64,000 nucleotides of DNA, taken from Sphingomonas baiyangensis. GTDB lineage: Bacteria; Pseudomonadota; Alphaproteobacteria; Sphingomonadales; Sphingomonadaceae. A program made the position numbers and the translations under genes. The DNA is taken from assembly GCF_005144715.1 (NCBI RefSeq), contig NZ_SWKR01000002.1, forward strand, positions 1,372,146 through 1,436,145, written 5' to 3'. The first letter of the stretch is position 1; each line of letters begins with the position of its first letter. The notes under the pieces are model-generated. The model was not told the origin of the DNA. It saw only the letters and a list, made by a program, of their open reading frames with translations, and made no database searches. Shown here in pieces: positions 43,778 to 52,720 of the stretch.

Positions 43778-44748
43778 GCCCCGCCCCAGAAGCCCGGCGC
43801 CGGCGGATGGAGATACCCCCCCTCGATCCGCACGCCCCCTTCGCGATCGTCGCGCAACCACCATGGTCCATCGCAATCGACGAAGGCGGCGCGCGGCGCA
43901 AGCGCGAGCGCCGGCGCGATGCCCAGCGAGGAACAGACCATGCAGCCGAGCATCAGGCCGAAGCCCTGTGCTTCGGCGGCATCGGCGAGCGCGGTGGCCG
44001 CCGTCAGCCCGCCGGTCTTGTCGAGCTTGATGTTGATGTGGCTGTAGCTTCCCTTCAGGCGCGGCAGGTCGGCGATGCCGTGCCCCGCCTCGTCGGCAGC
44101 GATGGCGATGCGGCCGGCGAAACGCGCGAGCGCGGCGTCGTCATCGGCGGGCAGCGGCTGTTCGAGCAGATCGACGCGCGCCTCGATCAGCACCGGCAGC
44201 GCGACTTCGAGGATCGCGGCGTTCCAGCTTTCGTTTGGGTCGACGATCATGCGCGCATCGGGCAGCGCGGCGCGGACGGCGCGGATGCGATCGGCGACCT
44301 GCTCGCCATCGACCTTTACCTTGACGAGCGGCACGCCCGCCACCGCGTGGGCAGCGCGCGCCATGGCGCTTGGCGTGTCGATGACGATCGTGACGGCGGT
44401 TTCGATGAGCGTGGTCGGCATGGCAACGACCGCGCCGTCAAGCCGCGCCTCCAAGTCGTGCAGCGCGGCATCGACTGCATTGCGCGCCGCGCCCGCCGGC
44501 ATGAGCTCGAGCACTTCGCGGCGCCCCGCCCCGCCTTCGATCGCGCTGCGCGCGCTTTCGATCACTGCGAGCGCGCCGTCGATCGTTTCGCCGTAGCGCG
44601 GATAGGGCACGCCTTCGCCGCGTCCGACCGCATCGCCCTGTCGGATGTGCACCGTCACCACATCGGCGACGGTCTTGGTACCGCGCGCGATGCGGAACGG
44701 GCGGCTCAGGCCGAAACGGTCGTGATGGGCGTCGAGGATGCGAAGCAC
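43774..44748 (-). CDS. dgcA: N-acetyl-D-glutamate racemase / dipeptide epimerase (enolase superfamily)
   Basis: 324 residues from a GTG inside the 3' end of dgcN (43-base overlap). Enolase-superfamily residues: KVK (143-145, KxK acid/base), DPNESW (170-175), Glu196 in DLLEQPLP, Asp219 in AADEA and Lys241 in NIKLDKTGGLT. The fold family includes L-Ala-D/L-Glu epimerases (YcjG). In marine D-glutamate users, the member next to dgcN is N-acetyl-D-Glu racemase (DgcA). The neighbour here supports that assignment, although muropeptide dipeptide epimerase remains possible. Confidence 0.9.
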   Translation of the reverse strand: MLRILDAHHDRFGLSRPFRIARGTKTVADVVTVHIRQGDAVGRGEGVPYPRYGETIDGALAVIESARSAIEGGAGRREVLELMPAGAARNAVDAALHDLEARLDGAVVAMPTTLIETAVTIVIDTPSAMARAAHAVAGVPLVKVKVDGEQVADRIRAVRAALPDARMIVDPNESWNAAILEVALPVLIEARVDLLEQPLPADDDAALARFAGRIAIAADEAGHGIADLPRLKGSYSHINIKLDKTGGLTAATALADAAEAQGFGLMLGCMVCSSLGIAPALALAPRAAFVDCDGPWWLRDDREGGVRIEGGYLHPPAPGFWGGA

Positions 44749-45743
44749 CGTTCGATCTCCTCGACGATGGGCGCGACGCCGAAGCGCACCGGATCGGTAG
44801 TGGGCAGGCCGAGTTGGGCGGCGATCTCGGCGCAATGCCGCCCGGCCGCTCCCTCGGGCAGCCGGCTGGTGTTGAGGCAAACGCCCACGAAGCGCGCATC
44901 GGGGCTGGTAAGCCGCGCGATGCGAAGATTGGCGTCGATGCACTCGGCAAGCTCGGGCACGCGCGCATGTGGCAGGCCGCGCAGATGCGGGCGATCGATT
45001 TCGTGGCACAGCACCAGCGCGTGCGGTTGCGCGCCGTGCAGCAGGCCGGTCGACACGCCGGCGAACGAGGGGTGGAACAGCGATCCCTGACCCTCGATCA
45101 CATCCCAGCCATCGTCGTGCCGCGCGGGCGCCAGCACCTCGACCGCGCCCGAGATGAAATCGGCGACCACGGCGTCGACGGCGATCCCTTCGCCTGCGAT
45201 CAGGATACCCGTCTGCCCGGTCGCGCGGAAATCGGCGGCGTGGCCGCGTGCGCGCAACCCGCGTTCGATCGCGATCGCGGCGTACATCTTGCCGACCGAA
45301 CAATCGGTGCCGACGGTGAGCAGACGGCGCCCCGCGCGCGGCAGGCCGTTCCCCACGGGCAGCGACGGCGGCGGATCGCGCACGTCGAACAGCCGCACGC
45401 CGGCCTCGGCTGCGGCGCGCACCAACTCGGGCTCGTCGCGCAGACGGTGGTGCAGGCCGGCAGCGACATGCATACCCAGCCTGATCGCGGCCAGCGCATC
45501 GGCCACCAGCGACGCACCCATGCTGCCGCCGGGATTGGCGATACCCAGCACCAGTGTCTGCGCGCCTGCGGCCTTGCCCTCGGCCAGCGTCATGCGCGGC
45601 ATGCCGACGGTGAGCGGACAATCGTCATGTCGGAACTCGCCGACGCAGCTTGCGGGCACGAAATGCGCCAGCCCGCGCGAGGTCTTGATGCCGAGCGGAT
45701 CGTCCGAATGGCCGAGATAGAGCAGATAGGGCGCGGGGATCAT
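44706..45743 (-). CDS. dgcN: D-glutamate N-acetyltransferase, DUF1611 family
   Basis: 345 residues matching the DUF1611 family: YLLYLGHSDDPLGIKTSRGLAHF (parts), ANPGGSMG, a phosphate-loop-like VGTDCSVGKMYAAIA at about 140-155, IEGQGSLFHPSF and VCLNTSRL. Members paired with DgcA were shown to be D-glutamate N-acetyltransferases, acetylating D-Glu before racemisation to N-acetyl-L-Glu. It lies 68 bases after the LysR gene and overlaps dgcA. Confidence 0.88.
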   Translation of the reverse strand: MIPAPYLLYLGHSDDPLGIKTSRGLAHFVPASCVGEFRHDDCPLTVGMPRMTLAEGKAAGAQTLVLGIANPGGSMGASLVADALAAIRLGMHVAAGLHHRLRDEPELVRAAAEAGVRLFDVRDPPPSLPVGNGLPRAGRRLLTVGTDCSVGKMYAAIAIERGLRARGHAADFRATGQTGILIAGEGIAVDAVVADFISGAVEVLAPARHDDGWDVIEGQGSLFHPSFAGVSTGLLHGAQPHALVLCHEIDRPHLRGLPHARVPELAECIDANLRIARLTSPDARFVGVCLNTSRLPEGAAGRHCAEIAAQLGLPTTDPVRFGVAPIVEEIERCFASSTPITTVSA

Positions 45744-45811
45744 GGCCGGACCCTATGCGCGCCTCTCGAGCCCGGCGCATAGGAAGGATCGGGGCGGGTC
45801 ATAACGGCGGG

Positions 45812-46693
45812 CTATAGCGCGTCGATCGTAGCGCGCAGGTCGTCGAGAAACGCAGCTCCCGCCTGCGACAATGGCCTGTCCTCCAGGTGCATCGCGCGCA
45901 CGTCGAACTGGATCGACGGTTTGAGCGGTCGCCACGAAAGCTCGTCGGAAAGCGAGGCGGCGGCGGTGAAGCTGTCGACCACCGCCACGCCCACACCGGC
46001 GCGCACCAGCGTGGCGGCGATGTAGAAGGTGCGTGTCGACACGATCTCGGCAAGCTCGATGCCGCGCCGCTCGGCCTCGCCCGAAAAAAGCTGCCCCAAC
46101 GGGCCGCTGTGCGCGAGGCTGATGAAGGGAAAGGCGGCGATGTCGCCCAGGTCGAGCCGGCGCGGCGCGGCAGGCAGGTCGGCTTCGCGATACAGCACCA
46201 CCAGCTCGCCCTCGCCAAGCCAGTGATCGGCGACGGCGATGCCCGCAGGCGGCTCGAACGCGATCGCAATATCGCATTCGCGCTCGTAGAGCTTGGCGGC
46301 AAGGTCGTCGTGATGCACCGTCTGGAGATCAAGCGCGGTGCCCGGATGGCGCTTGAGGAAGCGCGCGACGGCCGCTGGCAGCACGCCGAGCGCGAGCGAG
46401 GGCAATGCCGAGATGCGCAGCGTCCCGCCGCCGCGCCGGATGTTGCGGCTCGTCTCGCGCAGCGCGCGGACGCGATCCTGCACCAGCGACGCCTCGGCGA
46501 ACAGGCTGTCGGCGGCGTCGGTCGGCACCAGCTTGCCCTTTGTGCGCACGAACAGATCGAAGCCCAGGAGGCTTTCGGCGTGGCGCAGCACCTTGGTGAC
46601 CGAGGGTTGCGAGACGTTGAGCGCGCGCGCGGCGCCGCTTACCGACTTGTGCAGATAGACCGCGTGAAAGACCTCGATATGGCGAAGGTTCAT
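45812..46693 (-). CDS. LysR-family regulator of the D-glutamate locus
   Basis: 293 residues. An N-terminal winged helix-turn-helix ([39 protein letters not shown], cited by its parts [19 protein letters not shown]) and a periplasmic-binding-like effector domain. The start MNLRHIE overlaps the stop of the upstream serine hydrolase (ATGA). Genes of the dgcN/dgcA type are known to be controlled by a LysR regulator (DgcR) responding to D-Glu; this is the likely counterpart. It is read in the same direction as its presumed targets, unlike the usual divergent layout. Confidence 0.92.
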   Translation of the reverse strand: MNLRHIEVFHAVYLHKSVSGAARALNVSQPSVTKVLRHAESLLGFDLFVRTKGKLVPTDAADSLFAEASLVQDRVRALRETSRNIRRGGGTLRISALPSLALGVLPAAVARFLKRHPGTALDLQTVHHDDLAAKLYERECDIAIAFEPPAGIAVADHWLGEGELVVLYREADLPAAPRRLDLGDIAAFPFISLAHSGPLGQLFSGEAERRGIELAEIVSTRTFYIAATLVRAGVGVAVVDSFTAAASLSDELSWRPLKPSIQFDVRAMHLEDRPLSQAGAAFLDDLRATIDAL

Positions 46694-47871
46694 CGGCCCG
46701 CCGCCAGCCTTTCCTCGATCTGCGAGAAGGCCGAACGCCCTTTTGGCGCATCGAGCGGCACGCCGGTGGCGAAATAGGCGACGCCCTGCCCGGCCTCGAC
46801 ATCGGCCCACAGACCCGATCGCAGGCGATAGGCGTCGCCGGCATGGCCGATGCGCCGCCGCCCATCGCCGAACGGATCGTCAGCGCATCCCTGCACTGGT
46901 GTCGCGGTGAAGGTGATGCCGAGGCCGTAGCTGCAATAGAAGCCGTTCAGCGTATCGCCGTTCGATCCGTCGAACGTCCAGAGCGGTGTCGCCAGCATCG
47001 CGAAGGATGCCGGCGACAGCAGCCGCACGCCATCGACCGCGCCGCGCCCGAGCAGCAGCCGGCCGAGCCTTGCCAGCCCCTCGGCCGAGATGCGCATGCC
47101 ACCCTGCGGCGAGAAGATCGCGCCGTTGCGGCCGGCCACCCAGCGCGCGAGGTCGCAGCCGCCGTCGCTCGCGGGCGTCACGCCGTTGCACGCCGGGCGC
47201 GCACCGCGATGATCGTCACGCAGCGGCGTCGTGCCGCTTGGTTCGTATAGCACCACCGCGCGCGCAGTAGCGGCATCGCTGCACGTCGCCCAGTTGAAGC
47301 ACGCGTCGATGCCCAGCGGCTCGAAGACGAGGCGACGCGCGACGCGATCGAACCGCTCGCCGGTCGCGCGTTCGATAACCGAGGCGACGATCGGGAAGTT
47401 GAGGTTGGTGTAACGGAAATAGATGCCGGGCGCTTCGGCACCCCATGCCTTGGGTTCGGCGAGCGCGGCGCGCAGATCGGCATCGAGCGGTAGCACGTAA
47501 TCGATGCCGTCGGTCAGCCCCGAGCGATGCGACAGCAGCAGCTCGAGCGTGATCGGGGTGTCAGGATGCGCCGGATGCCGTAATCCCCAGCCCAGCGCCT
47601 GCGACACGTCGGCGTCGAGATCGAGGTCGCCCGTCTCGACCAGCCGCAATACGGTGATCGCGACCACCAGCTTCGAGATCGAGGCGACGCGTACCGGATC
47701 GTCGGGCGTCAGTTTGCGCTGCGCGGCGACCTCGGCGAGCCCCGCCGCCTGGCGGCGCGTGACACCCGATGCATCGAACGCGATGCGCGCGCCCGCAACG
47801 GGCTCGGGCGGAGGCACGGCGGAAGACGGCGCCGCAATCTGCGCGGCAACAACAAGCAGCAAGGGCGACAT
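46690..47871 (-). CDS. Secreted serine hydrolase, beta-lactamase/DD-peptidase family
   Basis: 393 residues with an N-terminal signal ([18 protein letters not shown]). Motifs: SISK (SxxK), RYTNLNF (YxN) and [12 protein letters not shown] (HxG in place of KTG). A cysteine-rich insert (CFNWATC, PACNG, DGGCD, FYCSYG, VQGCAD) suggests disulfides and export. It overlaps the LysR start and heads the D-glutamate locus, so a D-aminopeptidase or D,D-peptidase releasing D-amino acids is plausible. Esterase or beta-lactamase activity cannot be excluded. Confidence 0.88.
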   Translation of the reverse strand: MSPLLLVVAAQIAAPSSAVPPPEPVAGARIAFDASGVTRRQAAGLAEVAAQRKLTPDDPVRVASISKLVVAITVLRLVETGDLDLDADVSQALGWGLRHPAHPDTPITLELLLSHRSGLTDGIDYVLPLDADLRAALAEPKAWGAEAPGIYFRYTNLNFPIVASVIERATGERFDRVARRLVFEPLGIDACFNWATCSDAATARAVVLYEPSGTTPLRDDHRGARPACNGVTPASDGGCDLARWVAGRNGAIFSPQGGMRISAEGLARLGRLLLGRGAVDGVRLLSPASFAMLATPLWTFDGSNGDTLNGFYCSYGLGITFTATPVQGCADDPFGDGRRRIGHAGDAYRLRSGLWADVEAGQGVAYFATGVPLDAPKGRSAFSQIEERLAAGR

Positions 47872-47910
47872 GGCCGAAGGCTAGGGTTCAAAGCGGGGCA
47901 GGACAATCGC

Positions 47911-48465
47911 CTATTCGCGCTGACCCAGCAATCGTTCGGCGGTGCGGATATCATGCGCGACGACGGCCTGCGTCACCCGCCCGAACAATTGCAGCGCAGT
48001 GCCCCAGCCCGCCCTGGGACGATGCGCGTGTCGTGGCGGCGGCATCAGCCTTGCGCCCCATTCGGCGGCGAGCCGCGCAGCGTCGTCGGCTTCGTCGATG
48101 ACGATCGTCGGGAACGGTAGCCCGATGGCGGGCGAGGCAAACCCGGCTCGCGCATCGGCCGGCGCGAACAGTAGCGCACCGCGCACCCGCGCGACATAGT
48201 CGGCGGGCGTCAGCCGCGCCCACCACGCGGCGGCCAGACACGCCGCTCCCTCGGCCACCAGCAGCACACGCCGATCGGCAGCGCGCACCGCCTCATCGAT
48301 TCGCGCGCCGAGCAGGTTGCGCTGCTGGACGGTATCGCCCGCGAAATGGACATGTCGCGTGCCGGTCGCGGGGAAGCCTAGCAGCCGTGTCCAGCCGGGG
48401 ATCGCGGACGAATCGCCGATGGTGACGGTCTGCCACGAGTCGCCGGCAAGTATCGCGTGTCGCAT
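47911..48465 (-). CDS. RBBP9/YdeN-like alpha/beta-hydrolase-fold protein without nucleophile serine
   Basis: 184 residues with the small RBBP9/YdeN layout: IPGWTRLLGF near the N-terminus, an elbow following VLLV at residues 67-70, ACLAAAWWARL after it, and late FPTIVIDEADD acid and HRPRAGWG histidine regions. The elbow reads AEGAA (71-75) where active relatives have GHSLG, so the nucleophile Ser is Gly. Catalysis by the usual mechanism is unlikely. It lies 39 bases upstream of the serine hydrolase on the same strand, so it may be the first gene of that transcript. Confidence 0.72.
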   Translation of the reverse strand: MRHAILAGDSWQTVTIGDSSAIPGWTRLLGFPATGTRHVHFAGDTVQQRNLLGARIDEAVRAADRRVLLVAEGAACLAAAWWARLTPADYVARVRGALLFAPADARAGFASPAIGLPFPTIVIDEADDAARLAAEWGARLMPPPRHAHRPRAGWGTALQLFGRVTQAVVAHDIRTAERLLGQRE

Positions 48466-48588
48466 GATTCTTTCCCGAGCTCGAATATCATAGCCTGCTA
48501 GTAGGAGAATCTGCGCGCACTACGCTCTTGCGTCAAGCGACGGGTGGGGATGACGCGCCGGGCCGCCTTCGCTATGCGCCGCATCGCC

Positions 48589-49818
48589 ATGACCGCATAC
48601 ACTTCCGATCTGCTTCGCACGCTCGAGGCGCGCGGCTATATCCATCAGGCGACCGATGCCGCCGCGCTCGACGCGCTGGCCGTGCGGCAGGTGGTGCCGG
48701 GCTATATCGGCTTCGATCCCACCGCCCCTTCGCTGCACGTCGGCAGCCTGGTGCAGATCATGATGCTGCGCCGGCTCCAGCAGACGGGCCACAAGCCGGT
48801 GGTGCTGATGGGCGGCGGTACGGGCAAGGTAGGCGATCCGAGCTTCAAGGACGAAGCGCGCCGGCTGATGACCGACGAGACGATCGCCGCCAATGTCGCC
48901 TCGATCAAGACGGTGTTCGAGCGGTTCCTGACCTTTGGCGACGGACCGAGCGATGCGGTGATGGTCGACAATGCCGACTGGCTCGACAAGCTCGAATACA
49001 TCCCCTTCCTGCGCGACATCGGGCAGCATTTCTCGGTCAACCGGATGCTGGCGTTCGATTCGGTGAAGCTGCGGCTCGATCGCGAGCAGTCGCTCAGCTT
49101 CCTCGAATTCAACTATATGATCCTCCAGGCGTACGACTTCCGCGAATTGTCGCGGCGCATGGGCGTGGCGCTCCAGATGGGCGGATCGGACCAGTGGGGC
49201 AATATCGTCAACGGTATCGAGCTGACGCGCCGCGTCGACGGACGCGAGGTGTACGGGCTGACGACGCCGCTCATCACTACCGCCGATGGCGGCAAGATGG
49301 GCAAGACGATGGCAGGCGCGGTGTGGCTCAACGAGGATGCGCTGCCCGCCTATGATTACTGGCAGTTCTGGCGCAACACGCACGATGCCGATGTCGGGCG
49401 CTTCCTGCGTCTGTTCACGGACCTGCCGCTCGACGAGATCGCGCGGCTCGAGGCGCTGGGCGGCGCTGAGATCAACGAGGCGAAGAAGCGGCTGGCCGAC
49501 GAAGCGACGGCGCTGTGCCGTGGCGCCGATGCCGCCGCACGCGCGGCCGAGACGGCGCGTCGCACCTTCGAGGAAGGCGCCGCGGGCGAGGCGTTGCCTA
49601 CCCATCGCGTCGAAGCCTGGACGATCGGCGTGGTCGACGCGCTGGTGGCGCTCGGACTCGTCGCCTCGAAAGGCGAAGCACGGCGGCTGGTGAAGGGCGG
49701 CGGCGCGCGCGTGAACGGCGAGAAGGTCGATGACGATGCGCTGGTCGTCACGGTGCCGGCAGAGGGCGTGCGGGTATCCGCCGGGCGCAAGCACCACGGC
49801 CTGCTGACGCGCGGCTGA
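48589..49818 (+). CDS. tyrS: Tyrosyl-tRNA synthetase
   Basis: Class I synthetase charging tRNA-Tyr; 409 residues from ATG 48589 ([20 protein letters not shown]). ATG 48574 is an alternative; no start has a clear ribosome-binding site. Motifs: [13 protein letters not shown] (HIGH-type), the tyrosine-specific [22 protein letters not shown] (KMSKS variant with Gly and Thr) and a C-terminal S4 RNA-binding domain ([16 protein letters not shown]). The variant KMGKT is normal for this TyrS subgroup. Confidence 0.95.
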   Translation: MTAYTSDLLRTLEARGYIHQATDAAALDALAVRQVVPGYIGFDPTAPSLHVGSLVQIMMLRRLQQTGHKPVVLMGGGTGKVGDPSFKDEARRLMTDETIAANVASIKTVFERFLTFGDGPSDAVMVDNADWLDKLEYIPFLRDIGQHFSVNRMLAFDSVKLRLDREQSLSFLEFNYMILQAYDFRELSRRMGVALQMGGSDQWGNIVNGIELTRRVDGREVYGLTTPLITTADGGKMGKTMAGAVWLNEDALPAYDYWQFWRNTHDADVGRFLRLFTDLPLDEIARLEALGGAEINEAKKRLADEATALCRGADAAARAAETARRTFEEGAAGEALPTHRVEAWTIGVVDALVALGLVASKGEARRLVKGGGARVNGEKVDDDALVVTVPAEGVRVSAGRKHHGLLTRG

Positions 49819-49916
49819 ACCGCAACCATCTGTTAACCCGCTTCCTTTCGCTGCCGTTCACACGCGCCATCTAGATTGTATGCCGGTACACCAGCCAAGG
49901 GGGAGTACGGCCCGAC

Positions 49917-50237
49917 ATGGCCTATGCGGGGGGCAGTCTTGCCTTTGTCGAACAGCGCGAAAGCAACCGCGATCTCGTCCATTTCCGTGCGCGCGGCTTT
50001 GGCGGCGATGCGCGTTCGCTGTCGCTGCTGATCGTCAATATCTCGCCGCACGGGCTGATGGCGCGTTGCGAGGGCGAGCACGAGGCGGGCGAGCGGCTGC
50101 GCATCACGCTGCCGGTAGTCGGCGTGGCTGCTGCCGAGATACGCTGGGCACTCGGGGGCCGGCTGGGATGCAGCTTCGACGTGCCGATCGATCGCGCCTC
50201 CTATTACGAGCTGCTCGCCACGATGATCCAGCGCTAG
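49917..50237 (+). CDS. PilZ-domain protein
   Basis: 106 residues. A PilZ domain covers most of it: the arginine-containing start QRESNRDLVHFRARG, then LLIVNISPHGLMARC (NxSxxG motif) and AAEIRWALGGRLGCSF. It follows tyrS by 98 bases, converges on a c-di-GMP-related operon with an 8-base gap, and is a likely c-di-GMP receptor. It is a paralogue in type of the PilZ protein at 35588, though the sequences differ widely. Confidence 0.85.
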   Translation: MAYAGGSLAFVEQRESNRDLVHFRARGFGGDARSLSLLIVNISPHGLMARCEGEHEAGERLRITLPVVGVAAAEIRWALGGRLGCSFDVPIDRASYYELLATMIQR

Positions 50238-50244
50238 CGCTAGC

Positions 50245-50640
50245 TCAGGCCGATACTTCGAGCTCCTCGGTATCCTCGATCGCGAGATCAGTGAAGATCT
50301 CGCGCGTCATCACGAAACTTCCGCCATAGCTGCCGAGCGTCCAGCTGCCGGCGACCTCGGTGCCCGCATCGTTCACCGCGCCCTGATACAGCACGGTATG
50401 CGTCATCCCGCCCGACCCGTCATAGGTCTTGGCAAAACGTACCGAAGCACCGTTGCGCACGCCGGCCACATCTGCGCGCACGATGCCGCTGCCCCGCCAG
50501 ATATCGCGCTCGGTAATCGCGCCGCCAACGCCGCCGGCGGTTTCTGTGAGATGCGCGATGAAGGCGTTGCCGATCACCGCGCGGCTCTGGGCGGCATAGG
50601 ACCCGTACCAGACGCCGCTCAGATCGCGCGCGTCGGTCAT
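50245..50640 (-). CDS. Hypothetical protein coupled to the EAL gene
   Basis: 131 residues, beta-rich, with repeated Gly/Trp/Tyr motifs (LSGVWYGSYAA, WRGSGIVRADV, SWTLGSYGGSFVMTRE), like a small beta-barrel or lipocalin-type fold. No signal peptide or catalytic motif. Its ATG overlaps the stop of the EAL-domain gene, so it is translated from the same message. I do not recognise the family. Confidence 0.72.
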   Translation of the reverse strand: MTDARDLSGVWYGSYAAQSRAVIGNAFIAHLTETAGGVGGAITERDIWRGSGIVRADVAGVRNGASVRFAKTYDGSGGMTHTVLYQGAVNDAGTEVAGSWTLGSYGGSFVMTREIFTDLAIEDTEELEVSA

Positions 50641-52601
50641 GCCCGTTGCTCGATAAGCGCCGCCAGTGCGGTCACGTCGAGCGGGCGGGCGCACAGGAAG
50701 CCTTGATAATATTGGCAACCCTCCTTCGCCAGCAGTTCGAGCTGCTCGTCGGTCTCCACTCCCTCGGCGATCACCGCGAGGCCGAGCGAGCGCGCCATGT
50801 CGATCACGCCGCGCACGACGATGCGGTCGCGCGGCGTGCCGGCGATGTCCTGGCTCAGCTGCCGGTCGATCTTGAGATAATCGAGCGGCAGCGCCTTCAG
50901 ATAGGCAAGGCTCGAATAGCCCGTGCCGAAATCGTCGATCGCCACGCGGCAGCCCGCGCGGCGCAGATCGGCGAGTAGCCCGGCGGCGCGCCCCAGCTCG
51001 GCGATCAGCCCGCTCTCGGTAATCTCGATCGTCAGCCGCGCGCGCGGAAAGCCGCTGGCGTCGATGCGATCGAGCAGCATGTCGGCGAAGCCCGTCCGCG
51101 CGACATCGTGCGCGGTGACGTTGATCGAGAGGCGCAGGTGCGAGAGCGCGGTCGGCCAGGTCGCGGCAGCCTCGAGCGCGATGCGCTGTACGTGATCCGA
51201 CAGCGCAGTTCCGAGGCCGGCGCGCTCGGCCGAGGCGAACAGCGCTTCGGCACCCAGTTCGCCGAGCCGCGGGTGCTGCCAGCGCGCCAGCGCCTCGACC
51301 CCAGCGATGCTGCCGCTGGCGATCGCGACCTGCGGCTGGAACAGCGTCTCGATCTGCCCGCCCTCGATGGCGGCGCGCAGCTCGATCGCAAGCCGGTCGA
51401 GCCGGTCGCCATCGACCTGCTCGCTTGCGAGCGGTTCGGCGGCGCGGCGCAGCAGGCGGGCGGCATCGTCGCCCTCTCGGCTCGTCGCCACGCTGATGCG
51501 CGCGCCGAGCGGCACGAGCTCGCCAACGACCACGAACGGCCGCGCCAGCGCCGCCTCGATCGCGACGGTCGCGCGCGCCAGCGCGTCGGCGGGCTCGCGC
51601 GTGGCGATCGCATAGGTCGCGCCGCTCAACCGCGCCACGATCGCCCGGCGGCCGAGGCTGTGCGCGACGGCATCCTCGATCCGTCGGCTGGCGGCGCGCA
51701 GCAGCTGGTCGCCGGCGCCGCGCCCATAGGCCATGTTGACGACATCGAAGCGCGCGAGCGCGACATGCGCGACGGCGAGCGACGATCCGGCATCGAGCGC
51801 ATGTGCGATCCACTGGCGCGCGCCCTGCTCGTCGCGGACCGGCGGCATCGCATCGCGCAGGACGGCGCCGATGTCGGGCGGATCGCCTAGGGGCTCGATC
51901 AGCGCATGGATACGCCCCGTTTCGGGATCGCGCTGCAGATGCTGGACGACACGCCCGACCGGCGCCAGCGCGTGCGCGAACGCGGTGCCGGGTTCGCGCG
52001 CGAGCCGGCGCAGCGCGGTCTTGAGCAGGTGACGTTCGTCGCGCGCGACATGGCGCCAGCCCGCGCGCACGGTCATGCGGTCGCCGCTGTCGAGCAGCGC
52101 GGCGAGCGCGGGCGTGGGTTGCACGCTGCCGCGCGCAGGGTCGTAGCGCCAGCCGAGCATGCCGCGTCCGCCGCGTCGCGTGTCCCCCTCGCCGTCGCCC
52201 GTGCCACGCGCCGCGAAGCGCAACGCCTGCTGAAACTCGTGTTCGCCGAAGGGGCTGACGAGGAAATGCGTGGCGCCGGCATCGTAAAAGCCGCCGAGCA
52301 GCGCGGCGTCGTTGCGCGACACGCAGACGAGGATTGCCTGCGCGGCGAGCGCATCGGCCTCGGCGATCGCGCGCACCGCGTCGAGGCCAAGCGAGGCCGA
52401 TCCGCGCGCGTCGACCACGGCAATCCGTGCACCGCTCGCGCGAAAGCGGCGGTCGGCCGCCTCGCCGCGCCGCGCCGCGACCACGTGCCAGCCACCGCGC
52501 GCCGCGAGCGCGGCAAGCTCGTCGCGCTGCCGGAACGAGAGCAGGAACAGGGCGGGCTGATCGCCGGGCGCGGGATCGTGGTTCGGCGCTTCTTTGTCCA
52601 T
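50637..52601 (-). CDS. EAL-domain c-di-GMP phosphodiesterase with degenerate REC and GGDEF domains
   Basis: 654 residues from ATG 52601. Residues about 15-130 have a receiver-like pattern (ALFLLSF, AVVDARGS, GATHFLVSPF) but lack the acidic pair. A GGDEF-like domain follows, with SGATY at the catalytic site, so cyclase activity should be lost. The C-terminal EAL domain is intact: LFQPQV, VEALARWQHP, EITESGL, DDFGTGYSSLAYLK, LKIDR and AEGVETDEQ. Probably a c-di-GMP phosphodiesterase regulated through its degenerate domains. It is divergent from moaA (119 bases). Confidence 0.9.
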   Translation of the reverse strand: MDKEAPNHDPAPGDQPALFLLSFRQRDELAALAARGGWHVVAARRGEAADRRFRASGARIAVVDARGSASLGLDAVRAIAEADALAAQAILVCVSRNDAALLGGFYDAGATHFLVSPFGEHEFQQALRFAARGTGDGEGDTRRGGRGMLGWRYDPARGSVQPTPALAALLDSGDRMTVRAGWRHVARDERHLLKTALRRLAREPGTAFAHALAPVGRVVQHLQRDPETGRIHALIEPLGDPPDIGAVLRDAMPPVRDEQGARQWIAHALDAGSSLAVAHVALARFDVVNMAYGRGAGDQLLRAASRRIEDAVAHSLGRRAIVARLSGATYAIATREPADALARATVAIEAALARPFVVVGELVPLGARISVATSREGDDAARLLRRAAEPLASEQVDGDRLDRLAIELRAAIEGGQIETLFQPQVAIASGSIAGVEALARWQHPRLGELGAEALFASAERAGLGTALSDHVQRIALEAAATWPTALSHLRLSINVTAHDVARTGFADMLLDRIDASGFPRARLTIEITESGLIAELGRAAGLLADLRRAGCRVAIDDFGTGYSSLAYLKALPLDYLKIDRQLSQDIAGTPRDRIVVRGVIDMARSLGLAVIAEGVETDEQLELLAKEGCQYYQGFLCARPLDVTALAALIEQRA

Positions 52602-52720
52602 CGTCTCGCCGAAAGTCCCCCCGGCGATGCGCCGTGGCGTGAATGGTAGCGCGGGGACGGCGTGCCGCCAATGCCGGACCTTGTGCCCGCAAGCCGTAGT
52701 GCCTAGCTTCGGCGCTCGCG

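Noticed and set aside
49290-49310. KMGKT in TyrS as a damaged KMSKS motif
   Set aside because: Gly/Thr variants at these positions are usual in this TyrS subgroup; the key lysines are kept.
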